Source: an uncultured Acidimicrobiales bacterium (GTDB lineage: Bacteria > Actinomycetota > Acidimicrobiia > Acidimicrobiales > SZUA-35). From it: a DNA stretch of 41,043 nucleotides. Made by a program: the position numbers and the translations under genes. The stretch's first letter is position 1; every line of letters starts with the position of its first letter. The DNA lies in contig CALHCB010000127.1 in the NCBI GenBank assembly GCA_937930695.1, positions 1 through 41,043 of the forward strand, written 5' to 3'. The notes under the pieces are model-generated. The model was not told the origin of the DNA. It ran no database searches and saw only the letters and a program-made list of their open reading frames with translations. Below are positions 22,329-29,621 of this stretch, in pieces.

Positions 22329-23036
22329 CTAGGTTGGCTTGGGCCCAGCCTGGGTGTGCTGAGTGCCGGACGGCTCGATCGCCCACGACGCGTCGCCGCC
22401 CCATACATCGTCAAAGACCAGCTCCGACATTGGCCGTCGCCTGACGGGTCCGTGATTGCCTTGTGGTCGTCCCAACGGGATGGTCGCGGCGATCGCATGA
22501 TCCTCAGGAATGGCGCAGAGTTCGCGCAAGTCGGCCTCGACGGGGCTGTGCCAGCCGGTCAGCACTCCCCCGTACCCCAATCCACGGGCCGCGAGGAGCA
22601 AGTTCTGGCAGCCTGGGTAGATCGATGCTCCGTCGATCAGGCCGCCGTGGCGCACTCGTATGCACGGCAGCACAACAACGGGGGTTCGCTCGAAGTTGTC
22701 GACGAAGTGCTGCATGGTCGCAGCCATTCTGGCCTTCGGGCTCGACAGGTCTTGTCCAGATCCGGCCTCGTAGCCATCGGTGGATCGCTTCTCGGCCCAC
22801 CCTGTCCGGAAGCTTTCGCCGAGAAGTCGCTTGGCGGCAGTCGCAACCTCTCCATCGCGTAGAACCAGAAAACGGAAGTTCTGACGATTCGACCCTGTGG
22901 GGGCCCTTGTCGCAGCAAAGAGAATTTTCGCCAAGTCGTCGTCGGGAATCGGATCGTCGGTGTAGCGGCGAATTGCGCGTGTTGTCGCCAGACCTTCGAG
23001 GAGTTCGACGGTGGGAGATTGTGTGGGCTCAGGCAT
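22329..23036 (-). CDS. nitroreductase family FMN protein
   Basis: 235 residues from ATG 23036 (MPEPTQSPTVELLEGL); a longer TTG form to 23072 is possible but not supported. FMN-binding segments are seen: TTRAIRRYTDDPIPDDDLAKIL, the ATRAPTGSNRQNFRFLVL loop, and the C-terminal LGYGGVLTGW with IPLGRPQGN. The family reduces nitro, quinone, ene or dehalogenation substrates using NAD(P)H and FMN; in F420-using actinobacteria it is often an accessory oxidoreductase. The substrate is unknown. Confidence 0.9.
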   Translation of the reverse strand: MPEPTQSPTVELLEGLATTRAIRRYTDDPIPDDDLAKILFAATRAPTGSNRQNFRFLVLRDGEVATAAKRLLGESFRTGWAEKRSTDGYEAGSGQDLSSPKARMAATMQHFVDNFERTPVVVLPCIRVRHGGLIDGASIYPGCQNLLLAARGLGYGGVLTGWHSPVEADLRELCAIPEDHAIAATIPLGRPQGNHGPVRRRPMSELVFDDVWGGDASWAIEPSGTQHTQAGPKPT

Positions 23037-23084
23037 CGGCTTCAGGTTCGCCGTGATCCATCGCCCGGTCAAAGCGGCGAAGCC

Positions 23085-23387
23085 CTAGTCCTGTTGCCCG
23101 ACACCGAGCGGAAGGCTGGGCTTTGTGGTGACCACCCAGGCCGGGTCGTCTTCGGGTCCCTTGAAGGGACGGGGACGCTGAATGTCATTGTCCGAACGAC
23201 GAAGACCACCGCGAGGGCGGCCGAGCCATGCCCAACCGATGCTCCCGAGCACAGGGAGACACACGATCAGCATGAGCCAACCGGACTTGGGAAGCTTGCG
23301 CGTGCGTTCTGCGTTGGCGAACGATGCGTCGGCGATTGTGAGAACCCAGAGAGCTAAGAACATCATTGGAAGAAGCTGCGACACCAT
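23085..23387 (-). CDS. small membrane protein, PLDc_N-like
   Basis: 100 residues from ATG 23387, with GGAG a few bases upstream. Two transmembrane helices (about 3-20 and 33-52) flank a conserved-type loop; the second opens LPKSGWLMLIVCLPVLGSIGWAWLG, which matches the phospholipase D nuclease N-terminal (PLDc_N) two-helix domain. The C-terminal half is hydrophilic and proline-rich. It has no nuclease motif. Such stand-alone proteins are common in actinobacteria, function unknown. The gene lies between the SDR and nitroreductase genes on the same strand. Confidence 0.8.
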   Translation of the reverse strand: MVSQLLPMMFLALWVLTIADASFANAERTRKLPKSGWLMLIVCLPVLGSIGWAWLGRPRGGLRRSDNDIQRPRPFKGPEDDPAWVVTTKPSLPLGVGQQD

Positions 23388-23441
23388 GGTTCTCCAATCG
23401 GCTGCGCCTTGCGAATCTTGAACCGGACGGAAGGGCAAAAG

Positions 23442-24239
23442 TTAGGTGTTCTGAGAAGTCATTCCGCCGTCGACAACCAGCACTGCCCCATTCATGTAGG
23501 ACGACGCCGGGAACAAGAAGTTCAACATGCCGTGTGCGACCTCTTCGGGGTCGCCGTATCGGCCGACAGGGACACGTCGGCGAGCAAACTTGTCTTTTGC
23601 ATCGTCGGGGATCTCTGCGGTCATGCCGGTCCGAATCGGGCCTGGACACACGCAGTTGACGGTGACTCCACGTCGGCCGAGCTCGACAGCGAGACTCTTG
23701 GTCAGGCCGATCACGCCGTGTTTCGATGCCGTGTAGGCCGACAATCCGGGTGTTGCGCCGAGTCCTTCCGTGGAAGCGACGTTGACGATTCGCCCTTCGC
23801 CATTACGGGCGAGGTCATCGAGACAGGCTCGGATGGTGGTCGTATGTGCCCCGAGGTTGACTTCGAGCGTGCGAGCCCAGCTCGAGGTGTAGGCGTCTTC
23901 ATCGGCGTCGATACTGCTGGCCAAGCTGATTCCCGCGTTGTTCACGAGAATGTCGATTGGGCCAAACGTGTCGCGCACGGTCGCGACCGAGCGGGCCACC
24001 GAGTCGATCTGGGACACATCGGTCTCAATTGCGATGGCGTTGCCACCGGCAGAGGCGATTTCGGCTGCGACCGTCGTGATTCCGTCGGCGTTGCGATCCA
24101 AGAGGCCGACCCGCGCCCCTTGATCGATCAGAAGGTGGGACAACGCTCGTCCCATTCCTGAACCGGCGCCCGTCACGATGGCTGTTCGGCCCGCGATCGA
24201 GCGACTGAATTTACCGAGTTGCGTTGAAGAATCTGTCAC
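23442..24239 (-). CDS. SDR family NAD(P)-dependent oxidoreductase
   Basis: 265 residues. A classical short-chain dehydrogenase: cofactor loop TGAGSGMG (23-30), NNAG (100-103), catalytic S156, Y169 and K173 (YTASK), and the closing MNGAVLVVDGG segment. An acidic residue after the second strand (LLDRN, D48) suggests NAD(H) preference. The substrate is unknown. GTG start; TAACGT (24247-24252) is 7 nt upstream and a 14-bp inverted repeat (24266-24279) lies behind it, suggesting local repression. Confidence 0.93.
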   Translation of the reverse strand: MTDSSTQLGKFSRSIAGRTAIVTGAGSGMGRALSHLLIDQGARVGLLDRNADGITTVAAEIASAGGNAIAIETDVSQIDSVARSVATVRDTFGPIDILVNNAGISLASSIDADEDAYTSSWARTLEVNLGAHTTTIRACLDDLARNGEGRIVNVASTEGLGATPGLSAYTASKHGVIGLTKSLAVELGRRGVTVNCVCPGPIRTGMTAEIPDDAKDKFARRRVPVGRYGDPEEVAHGMLNFLFPASSYMNGAVLVVDGGMTSQNT

Positions 24240-24246
24240 GCCCCGG

Positions 24247-24252
24247 ACGTTA
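24247..24252 (-). promoter_or_regulatory. -10 element TAACGT, leaderless-type
   Basis: Minus-strand TAACGT ends 7 nt before GTG 24239 of the SDR gene; no Shine-Dalgarno. Confidence 0.5.
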
Positions 24253-24265
24253 GCCCGGAGTCATT

Positions 24266-24279
24266 CAACAGGTCTGTTG
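24266..24279. promoter_or_regulatory. 14-bp inverted repeat, candidate operator
   Basis: CAACAG (24266-24271) and CTGTTG (24274-24279) are perfect inverted arms with a 2-bp spacer. The site covers about -27 to -40 of the SDR promoter and also lies just after the cvnD stop. Confidence 0.5.
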
Positions 24280-24291
24280 TAGGTCGGTCTC

Positions 24292-24858
24292 CTAGGCGTC
24301 GGCAGTTGCCATGGTCATCGCATGACGGACGAGACCAACGAGTGTGTCTCGAACCGCAGCACGGTGGCGTGCGTCCGTGACGAGCACGGGGACGTGTGCC
24401 GGCACATCAAGTGCCTCGCGGACGTCTTCTGGATGGTGACGAAGGACCCCGTCGAATGCGTTCACCGCGACGACAAACGGCACGCCGGCGCGTTCCATGT
24501 AGTCGACGGCGGGGAAGCAAGCTTCGAGTCGCCCAGTGTCGACGAGCACGACGGCGCCAATGGCACCTCGAACAAGTTCGTCCCACATGAAGTGGAATCG
24601 ATCCTGACCTGGCGTGCCGAACAGGTACAAGACCAGTTCTTGGCTGAGCGCCACGCGGCCGAAGTCCATGGCGACGGTCGTGGACGTCTTTCCAGTGGCA
24701 TCACCGAGGTGGTCGACTTCTTCGCTGGCTTTCGTCATGGCAGCTTCGGTCGTCAACGGATCAATGTCCGAGATGGAGCTGACGAACGTGCTCTTGCCGA
24801 CGGCGAATCCACCGGCGACGACGATCTTGACGGGTATGGGGGTTGCAGATGCGTTCAT
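24292..24858 (-). CDS. cvnD: conservon small GTPase (CvnD)
   Basis: 188 residues from ATG 24858. The upstream extension of the frame runs over cvnC. GTPase motifs: P-loop GGFAVGKST (16-24), the switch-II equivalent FGTPGQDRF, and VNAFD as the NKxD variant. This is the CvnD family, an actinobacterial Ras-like GTPase that works with the sensor CvnA, Roadblock CvnB and DUF742 CvnC as a bacterial analogue of G-protein signalling. AGGA precedes the start by 8 nt. It closes the four-gene conservon. Confidence 0.92.
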   Translation of the reverse strand: MNASATPIPVKIVVAGGFAVGKSTFVSSISDIDPLTTEAAMTKASEEVDHLGDATGKTSTTVAMDFGRVALSQELVLYLFGTPGQDRFHFMWDELVRGAIGAVVLVDTGRLEACFPAVDYMERAGVPFVVAVNAFDGVLRHHPEDVREALDVPAHVPVLVTDARHRAAVRDTLVGLVRHAMTMATADA

Positions 24859-24869
24859 GGGTCTGTTCC

Positions 24870-25241
24870 TCAGAGAGACTGGAGGCCATCGAGCACCTGC
24901 TCGAGGAGGCGAAGGTCGGGTCGTTCTGTGGTCTTCTCGGTCGACGCCACATGGGTGGCGACGAGGCCTTCTTGGACGAGGTCGCCGACGAGTACTCGGG
25001 CCACCTGGAGGTGAATGGATAGGTGGGCAGAGATCTCGGCAACGGATTGAGGGCTTGCGCACAGGCTTACGATCTGGTGTCGCTCACGCGACTGGTTCGC
25101 AAGGCTGGCATGCCCAGATTCCGTGGTTCGCACGAGGGCCTCTAGCGGGAGGTCGACTGCCGCCCGCGTCCGACCTCCAGTCAGGAGGTACGGACGAACC
25201 CGGAAGGCCCGGAAGTTGTCGTCTGTATCGGATTCGGTCAT
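24870..25241 (-). CDS. cvnC: DUF742 protein, conservon subunit CvnC
   Basis: 123 residues. DUF742 features: VRPYLLTGGRTRAAVDLPLEALV (about 16-38), the ERHQIVSLCASPQSVAEISAHL segment and a winged-helix-like LQVARVLVGDLVQEGLVATH. Such proteins are thought to act as a regulatory or DNA-binding-like partner inside the conservon. It sits between cvnB (73 bp downstream of its stop) and cvnD (11 bp gap). Confidence 0.92.
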   Translation of the reverse strand: MTESDTDDNFRAFRVRPYLLTGGRTRAAVDLPLEALVRTTESGHASLANQSRERHQIVSLCASPQSVAEISAHLSIHLQVARVLVGDLVQEGLVATHVASTEKTTERPDLRLLEQVLDGLQSL

Positions 25242-25314
25242 CAGTCAGCTCTCAAGCGTCGAGTTTTTAGCTCGTGGGTGAAGAAAGAAGGGAGAAGGAC
25301 ACGGTGCGCCAGGC

Positions 25315-25740
25315 TCAGGAAGCGGGCAGCGCAGCCTGAAGTTCGGCCCGCAGCTCTGGAGTGAGCACTGCGCCGGTCTTTTCGACCAGTACGGCCATCT
25401 CGTAGGCGACAAGCCCGACGTCGCAGGCGTTGCTTGCCATGACGGCGAGGAGCGAACCATCGCTGATGCCGGTGACGAAGAGAAATGCGTTCTCCATCTC
25501 GACGATGACCTCGGTCACTGCGCCGCCACCGAAGCGACCGGCTGCGCCGTAGGCGAGGCCGATCAGTCCCGATGAAACGGCAGAGAAGCGGTCGACCGCG
25601 TCCCGGTCAAGTCCGCTTGACGCGGCGATTGGCAGCCCGTCGGACGAGACAACGACGGCCTCGTTGACCCCGGGGACCCGCTCGACGAAGTTGTTGACGA
25701 GCCAGTTGACATTGCTGGCCTGGGTGCTCATAACGCTCAT
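25315..25740 (-). CDS. cvnB: Roadblock/LC7 protein, conservon subunit CvnB
   Basis: 141 residues forming one Roadblock/LC7 fold: NWLVNNFVERVPGVNEAVVVSSDGLPIAAS, then a long helix, then GAVTEVIVEMENAFLFVTGISDGSLLAVMAS. Roadblock proteins bind small GTPases and act as activators or exchange platforms; in conservons CvnB pairs with CvnD. The start codon overlaps the cvnA stop as ATGA, with GGAG 8 nt upstream, so translation is coupled. A second ATG 9 bp further is also possible. Confidence 0.93.
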   Translation of the reverse strand: MSVMSTQASNVNWLVNNFVERVPGVNEAVVVSSDGLPIAASSGLDRDAVDRFSAVSSGLIGLAYGAAGRFGGGAVTEVIVEMENAFLFVTGISDGSLLAVMASNACDVGLVAYEMAVLVEKTGAVLTPELRAELQAALPAS

Positions 25741-28085
25741 GCGTGGTCTCCAAACGGGTTGTTTTCAGTACTGGGTTGGGTTGGTTCCCCCGCTGCTGCG
25801 GCGTCACCTGCAATGCCCTCGAGCGGACGGCCTTTGAGGCCTTCGCGATATCGAGCAAGCATTGAACGAATTTCTTCGGGAGAGCGAGAGCTGGCGGCTA
25901 CGGAAGCTCCAGCGTCAGGGATCTGACGACCCTCGCTCGTTGGGGCCTGTGACTGGCTGCGATCTCGCTTGACCAGTCCGGACGAGGTACGTGATTGGTT
26001 TCCTTCGAGAAGGTTGTCCATTCCGGCATCGAACGCATCACCGGTCGGAATCGCCTCTTCCAGCTTGGCGGGAGCAGGAGCCGCTGGCACCTGCTCCAAG
26101 GGCTGGGGCGAATCGAAGGTCTCTGACTCGAAACTTGGGCTCTCGAACGAAGCGCTCTCGAAACTGTTGCTTTCGAAAGAGTTGGCTCCGTCGAAGTTGG
26201 CTCCGTCGAACGACTGCGCATCGTCAAAGGATTCGAACGATGAGGGCGCTGCGTCGAACGAGTCGGGCGCCTCGAAAGATGGCGCTGCGTCGAAGGAGTC
26301 AGTTGCCTCAAATGAGGGTGCTTCGAACGAGGGTGCTGCGTCGAAGGCAGCGTCCTGGACAGGCTCGATCGGGTGGCCACCGTCGAATGACGGCGCTCCA
26401 GCCGCAGTCGGCTGTTCATAGGCGTTGGGATCAAAGCTGGCTTCGTCGAATGCGGGGATCGCAGTCGCGCTGCCCTCATCAAGAGAACCTGCGTCAAATG
26501 AACCAGCATCAAACGAATCTGCTGCTGAGTGGGTGTCAAGACCGCCCGCATCGAACGCCGCGGGAGGCGCAGGCGGAGCCGGCATCGCCGGGGCTTGCGG
26601 GGCAACAGAGCCGAGCAACTTAGCCAGGGCGTCGGACTCACCGGCAGGGGCTTGTGGCATCGCGGGCGCTGACGGCATTGCCTCTGGCACTCCGCCGATG
26701 GGGTTGGCTCCTCGCTCGGGTACCGACGGAGGACTCCACGCTTCTTCCTGTGGAGCGAATCCGCTCGTGTTGTCGATATCGGCGGCGCCGAACGGGTTCT
26801 GGTCCAACGCCGGAGCAGGATCGTTCCCTATCGGAGCGCCGGGCCCTCCCATCGCGGGAGCCGGCATTTCGGGAGACGGCATTGCAGGTGCCGGCATATC
26901 GTTTGCCTGCATTGGCATGTCGACCGGAGCGGTGAGACTGCCGTTGGCATCGGCTCCTGGTGCGACCTGGGGCTGTCCTGATGCGACTGGTGCCCCGCCG
27001 TTGAGGACGGCTTGTGGAACCTCGATGATGGCAGTGACGCCACCACCGCTCGAGTGAACCAGTTCAATGCGAACTGCAAGACGCTGGGCCAGGCGACCGA
27101 CAACGATGAAGCCGAGTGAACGGCTCAGATTGAGACCGAGTTCCGGCGGATTGGCGATCGTCGAGTTCGCAGCGGCGAGCTGCTCTTCGTTCATGCCGAT
27201 GCCGTGATCGACGATCGAGATCAGATAGGAGCCATCCGGATGGGTGGTGCCGCTGACCTCAACTGGAGCGTCCGGCGGAGAAAACTGGGTTGAGTTCTCC
27301 ATGAGCTCGGAGAGCAGATGGGCGAGATCCACCGCGCTGGCGGCAGCAATGTCGGAGTCTTCGACTCCGTGAAGCTGCACGTGGCGGTAGTCCTCGATTT
27401 CGCTCATGGCTACCCGAAGCACGTCGCCGACCGCAACGGGTCCGCCGCGTCGTCGAGCTGATTCGGCTCCTGCCAGAACCAGAAGGCTCTCGGCGTTTCG
27501 ACGCATACGAGTCGCGAGGTGATCGAGACCGAAGAGTTGTTCGAGTCGATCGGGATCCTCTTCAGCAGACTCGAGGCCGTCGATGTACTCGATCTGGCGA
27601 TCCAGCAGGGTCTGGTTGCGGCGCGCCATGTTGATGACGATCTCGCTGACTCCCTTGCGGATGAGGATCTGTTGCTCGAACGCAACGTTGGTGGCGGTCT
27701 TCTGAACGTCGTTGAGCGCCGCTGCCAGATCGCCGAGTTCGTCACCCTGCTCGAAAGTAATCGGTGGGAACTCGGGCTGAGAGGCGTCATTGGTCCGCAA
27801 CGCTTCGACGAGTTGTGGGAGACGATTGTCTGCCAGGTCTCGAGTTGCAGCCGTGATCTCGTCAACGGGATCAACAACGGTCCGAAACACCATGACGCCA
27901 ATGAGCGTCGTCAGAATCAGACCCGCGAGGGCGATGATGCTGAGTGTTCGGATATCGCCATCAAGATTCTCCTGTGCGCCATTCAGGCTCAGAAGAAGTC
28001 CGTAGAACGCGACACACGCAAGAACCACCAAAGGTGGAACCGCAATGGCGATCAATTTTGCACGCAAACTTAGATTTTGGAACAT
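25737..28085 (-). CDS. cvnA: conservon sensor histidine-kinase-like protein (CvnA)
   Basis: 782 residues. TM1 (~10-33) and TM2 (~48-68) are joined by only ~14 residues outside the membrane, so the usual extracellular NIT sensor is absent. A HAMP region (~68-130) leads to a helical segment with H189 in GLDHLATRMRRNAESLLVLAG, and a kinase ATPase domain (N264 in ELMENSTQFSPP, DHGIGM 293-298). A disordered tail follows from ~365, including about twenty Ser/Ala-Phe-Asp/Glu repeats (~510-657), and ends with the conservon C-terminal motif RSPEEIRSMLARYREG. The AGAAGG-type ribosome binding site lies 3-4 nt before the ATG. First gene of the conservon operon. Confidence 0.9.
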   Translation of the reverse strand: MFQNLSLRAKLIAIAVPPLVVLACVAFYGLLLSLNGAQENLDGDIRTLSIIALAGLILTTLIGVMVFRTVVDPVDEITAATRDLADNRLPQLVEALRTNDASQPEFPPITFEQGDELGDLAAALNDVQKTATNVAFEQQILIRKGVSEIVINMARRNQTLLDRQIEYIDGLESAEEDPDRLEQLFGLDHLATRMRRNAESLLVLAGAESARRRGGPVAVGDVLRVAMSEIEDYRHVQLHGVEDSDIAAASAVDLAHLLSELMENSTQFSPPDAPVEVSGTTHPDGSYLISIVDHGIGMNEEQLAAANSTIANPPELGLNLSRSLGFIVVGRLAQRLAVRIELVHSSGGGVTAIIEVPQAVLNGGAPVASGQPQVAPGADANGSLTAPVDMPMQANDMPAPAMPSPEMPAPAMGGPGAPIGNDPAPALDQNPFGAADIDNTSGFAPQEEAWSPPSVPERGANPIGGVPEAMPSAPAMPQAPAGESDALAKLLGSVAPQAPAMPAPPAPPAAFDAGGLDTHSAADSFDAGSFDAGSLDEGSATAIPAFDEASFDPNAYEQPTAAGAPSFDGGHPIEPVQDAAFDAAPSFEAPSFEATDSFDAAPSFEAPDSFDAAPSSFESFDDAQSFDGANFDGANSFESNSFESASFESPSFESETFDSPQPLEQVPAAPAPAKLEEAIPTGDAFDAGMDNLLEGNQSRTSSGLVKRDRSQSQAPTSEGRQIPDAGASVAASSRSPEEIRSMLARYREGLKGRPLEGIAGDAAAAGEPTQPSTENNPFGDHA
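26113..26556 (-). repeat. imperfect Ser-Phe-Asp/Glu repeat tract inside cvnA
   Basis: About twenty short units of the form SFDA, SFEA, SFES or FDGA are strung together within the cvnA tail (about residues 510-657). The DNA shows matching reiterated TCGAA/TCGAAG-like segments, consistent with repeat expansion by slippage or recombination. It is in-frame and in the coding strand; not a CRISPR array. Confidence 0.75.
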
Positions 28086-28148
28086 GGCCCTTCTCGCAAC
28101 CGGGAGTTGAACTGGTTCTCCATCGGCGGCTCACGCCCAACCTTGAGG

Positions 28149-28154
28149 TACCGT
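28149..28154 (+). promoter_or_regulatory. -10 element TACCGT, leaderless-type
   Basis: TACCGT ends 8 nt before GTG 28163 of the DUF4388 gene and supports that start. The gap 28086-28162 to cvnA otherwise shows nothing clear. Confidence 0.4.
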
Positions 28155-28162
28155 TTCGAGCC

Positions 28163-28864
28163 GTGGAGACTGAAGGCGTATCCGTAACTGGTTCTTTGAG
28201 CGAATTGCCGCTTGGGCGGCTGCTTGAGCAGCTCGCGCAAGAGCAACGATCTGGCGTTCTCCGAGTGAGCAACGGCAGTGAGGTGTGGTTCGAGGCGGGC
28301 GAGATCTATCTGGCGACGAACGCGGCAAGCCCACCGCTTGAATCGGTGCTGTATGGCAACGGCACAACGCCCGAAGCCGAGATCGCGACAATGCTCGAGA
28401 GCGGATCGAATACGGTTGGCGCTGATCTTGTGGCCGCGGATCCAGATTCGCTCGCAGTCTTGAATCGACTTGTTCACGAATTCAATCTGACGGCGCTGTT
28501 CGAGCTGGTCGTGCCGTCGAGTCACACCTTTGAATTCGAAGATGGTCTGCGCCACCCCGTTGGCTCGCAGTTCGCTGAGCCCGTTGATCAGCTCGTCGCA
28601 CAGGCCGAACGCCGGCTCGAGATCTGGAAGCAGATTGCGACGCGTATCCCATCTGTCGATGTCGTCTTCAAGCTGACCTCAGGCTTGCCTGATGGCAACG
28701 AAGAACGAGTCGTCACGAGTGATGAGTGGCGCTATCTGTCAATGCTCGACGGGCACACCAGTGTGTCGTCCGTCATTACCCGAACCGGCGAGAGCGCCTT
28801 CCGGGTGTGCTCCTCGCTGTATCGACTTCTGCTCGAAGGTTTGCTCGAGGAAGTCCAGAGCTGA
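28163..28864 (+). CDS. DUF4388 (PATAN) domain protein
   Basis: 233 residues from GTG 28163. The open frame runs back over the 5' end of cvnA to 27944, but that part is antisense and not protein-like. The N-terminus matches the DUF4388/PATAN domain: GSLSELPLGRLLEQLAQEQRSGVLRVSNG followed by EVWFEAGEIYLATN. These domains occur in response-regulator-like and gliding/aggregation proteins such as PatA and are thought to mediate signalling contacts. The C-terminal half is helical, including a winged-helix-like end (DEWRYLSMLDGHTSVSSVITRTG). Divergent from cvnA, so shared control is likely. Start uncertain. Confidence 0.8.
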   Translation: METEGVSVTGSLSELPLGRLLEQLAQEQRSGVLRVSNGSEVWFEAGEIYLATNAASPPLESVLYGNGTTPEAEIATMLESGSNTVGADLVAADPDSLAVLNRLVHEFNLTALFELVVPSSHTFEFEDGLRHPVGSQFAEPVDQLVAQAERRLEIWKQIATRIPSVDVVFKLTSGLPDGNEERVVTSDEWRYLSMLDGHTSVSSVITRTGESAFRVCSSLYRLLLEGLLEEVQS

Positions 28865-28868
28865 GGGT

Positions 28869-29474
28869 TCAGGCGACCTTTTGTGCTGGCTGTTGAGAGC
28901 TCGAGAAGATCGAGCCTTCCATACTGGCGACGAGTTGGAGCGTTTCTGAGTAACTCAGCGATAGGTATCGCATGAGCAGCACGGGGAGATCGTTGTCCGT
29001 CGTGTCGAGCAACGCTGCGAGCAGCGGCAGTTCGCTGCGACGCAGGTAGACGGGTTGCCCAACATCGAGGCCTCGCATGGTCCGTAAGCTGCCGGCGATC
29101 GAGCGGACGAGATATTCATTGGCTTGTGCCGGATTGTCGTCGACCGGTGACAGGTCAATCGTCATCCAACCCATCGAGAGTGTCTTGGCGGTCCGATCGA
29201 TTCTCGGTGGCACGCGAGGCAGATAAGGACGGCTTTCGAGGCGGTCCGGATCGACGCCATACAGCGAACCCATCAGACGAAGCATCTCGGCATCCGGAGT
29301 TCGGAGACCGCACTCGTAGAGCCCAAGTTCCCTCGTGTCGATACCGAGGTGACTGGCCGCTGATTCCACAGAGAACTGGACACGACGACGTGCCCCTTCA
29401 AGTGCTTTACCAAGCGGGACCGTAGAACGGCTGGGTTCTGAGCAATGGGAGGTGGATGTCTCGAGGGTTGTCAT
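28869..29474 (-). CDS. XRE-like helix-turn-helix regulator
   Basis: 201 residues from ATG 29474 (MTTLETSTSH). Residues ~20-75 resemble an XRE/Cro HTH domain: LGKALEGARRRVQFSVESAASHLGIDTRELGLYECGLRTPDAEMLRLMGSLYGVD. The C-terminal ~110 residues are helical and unrecognised, perhaps a sensing or dimerisation part. It ends 4 bp from the convergent DUF4388 gene, so both gene ends meet. An imperfect palindrome at 29492-29511 lies 18 bp upstream and could be its own operator. The regulatory target is unknown, but its place beside the conservon is suggestive. Confidence 0.72.
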   Translation of the reverse strand: MTTLETSTSHCSEPSRSTVPLGKALEGARRRVQFSVESAASHLGIDTRELGLYECGLRTPDAEMLRLMGSLYGVDPDRLESRPYLPRVPPRIDRTAKTLSMGWMTIDLSPVDDNPAQANEYLVRSIAGSLRTMRGLDVGQPVYLRRSELPLLAALLDTTDNDLPVLLMRYLSLSYSETLQLVASMEGSIFSSSQQPAQKVA

Positions 29475-29491
29475 TTTGACCGCCTTGATCA

Positions 29492-29511
29492 GCACAACAA
29501 CGTTGCTGCGC
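29492..29511. promoter_or_regulatory. imperfect palindrome before the XRE-like gene
   Basis: A 20-bp imperfect palindrome (16 of 20 positions symmetric) centred on the perfect CAACGTTG (29498-29505) starts 18 bp upstream of ATG 29474. HTH regulators often bind such sites near their own promoter. 29512-29621 shows no gene. Confidence 0.35.
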
Positions 29512-29621
29512 ATTCATCAAATCGGCTGCGTCAACACCGGACTGAGCGAAGTTCACTCGAATAAGGGGATTGGCCTAGTTGGATCCCCGATGGATCCCTA
29601 CGCGTCGGTTGGTGCTCAGAT

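Noticed and set aside
26113..26556. CRISPR-like regular repeats.
   Set aside because: Units are 9-15 bp, in frame and encode protein repeats; there are no unique spacers of constant length.
29577..29600. Two GGATCC copies after gltD as a terminator stem.
   Set aside because: GGATCC is self-complementary, so the pairing is ambiguous, short and has no T-run.
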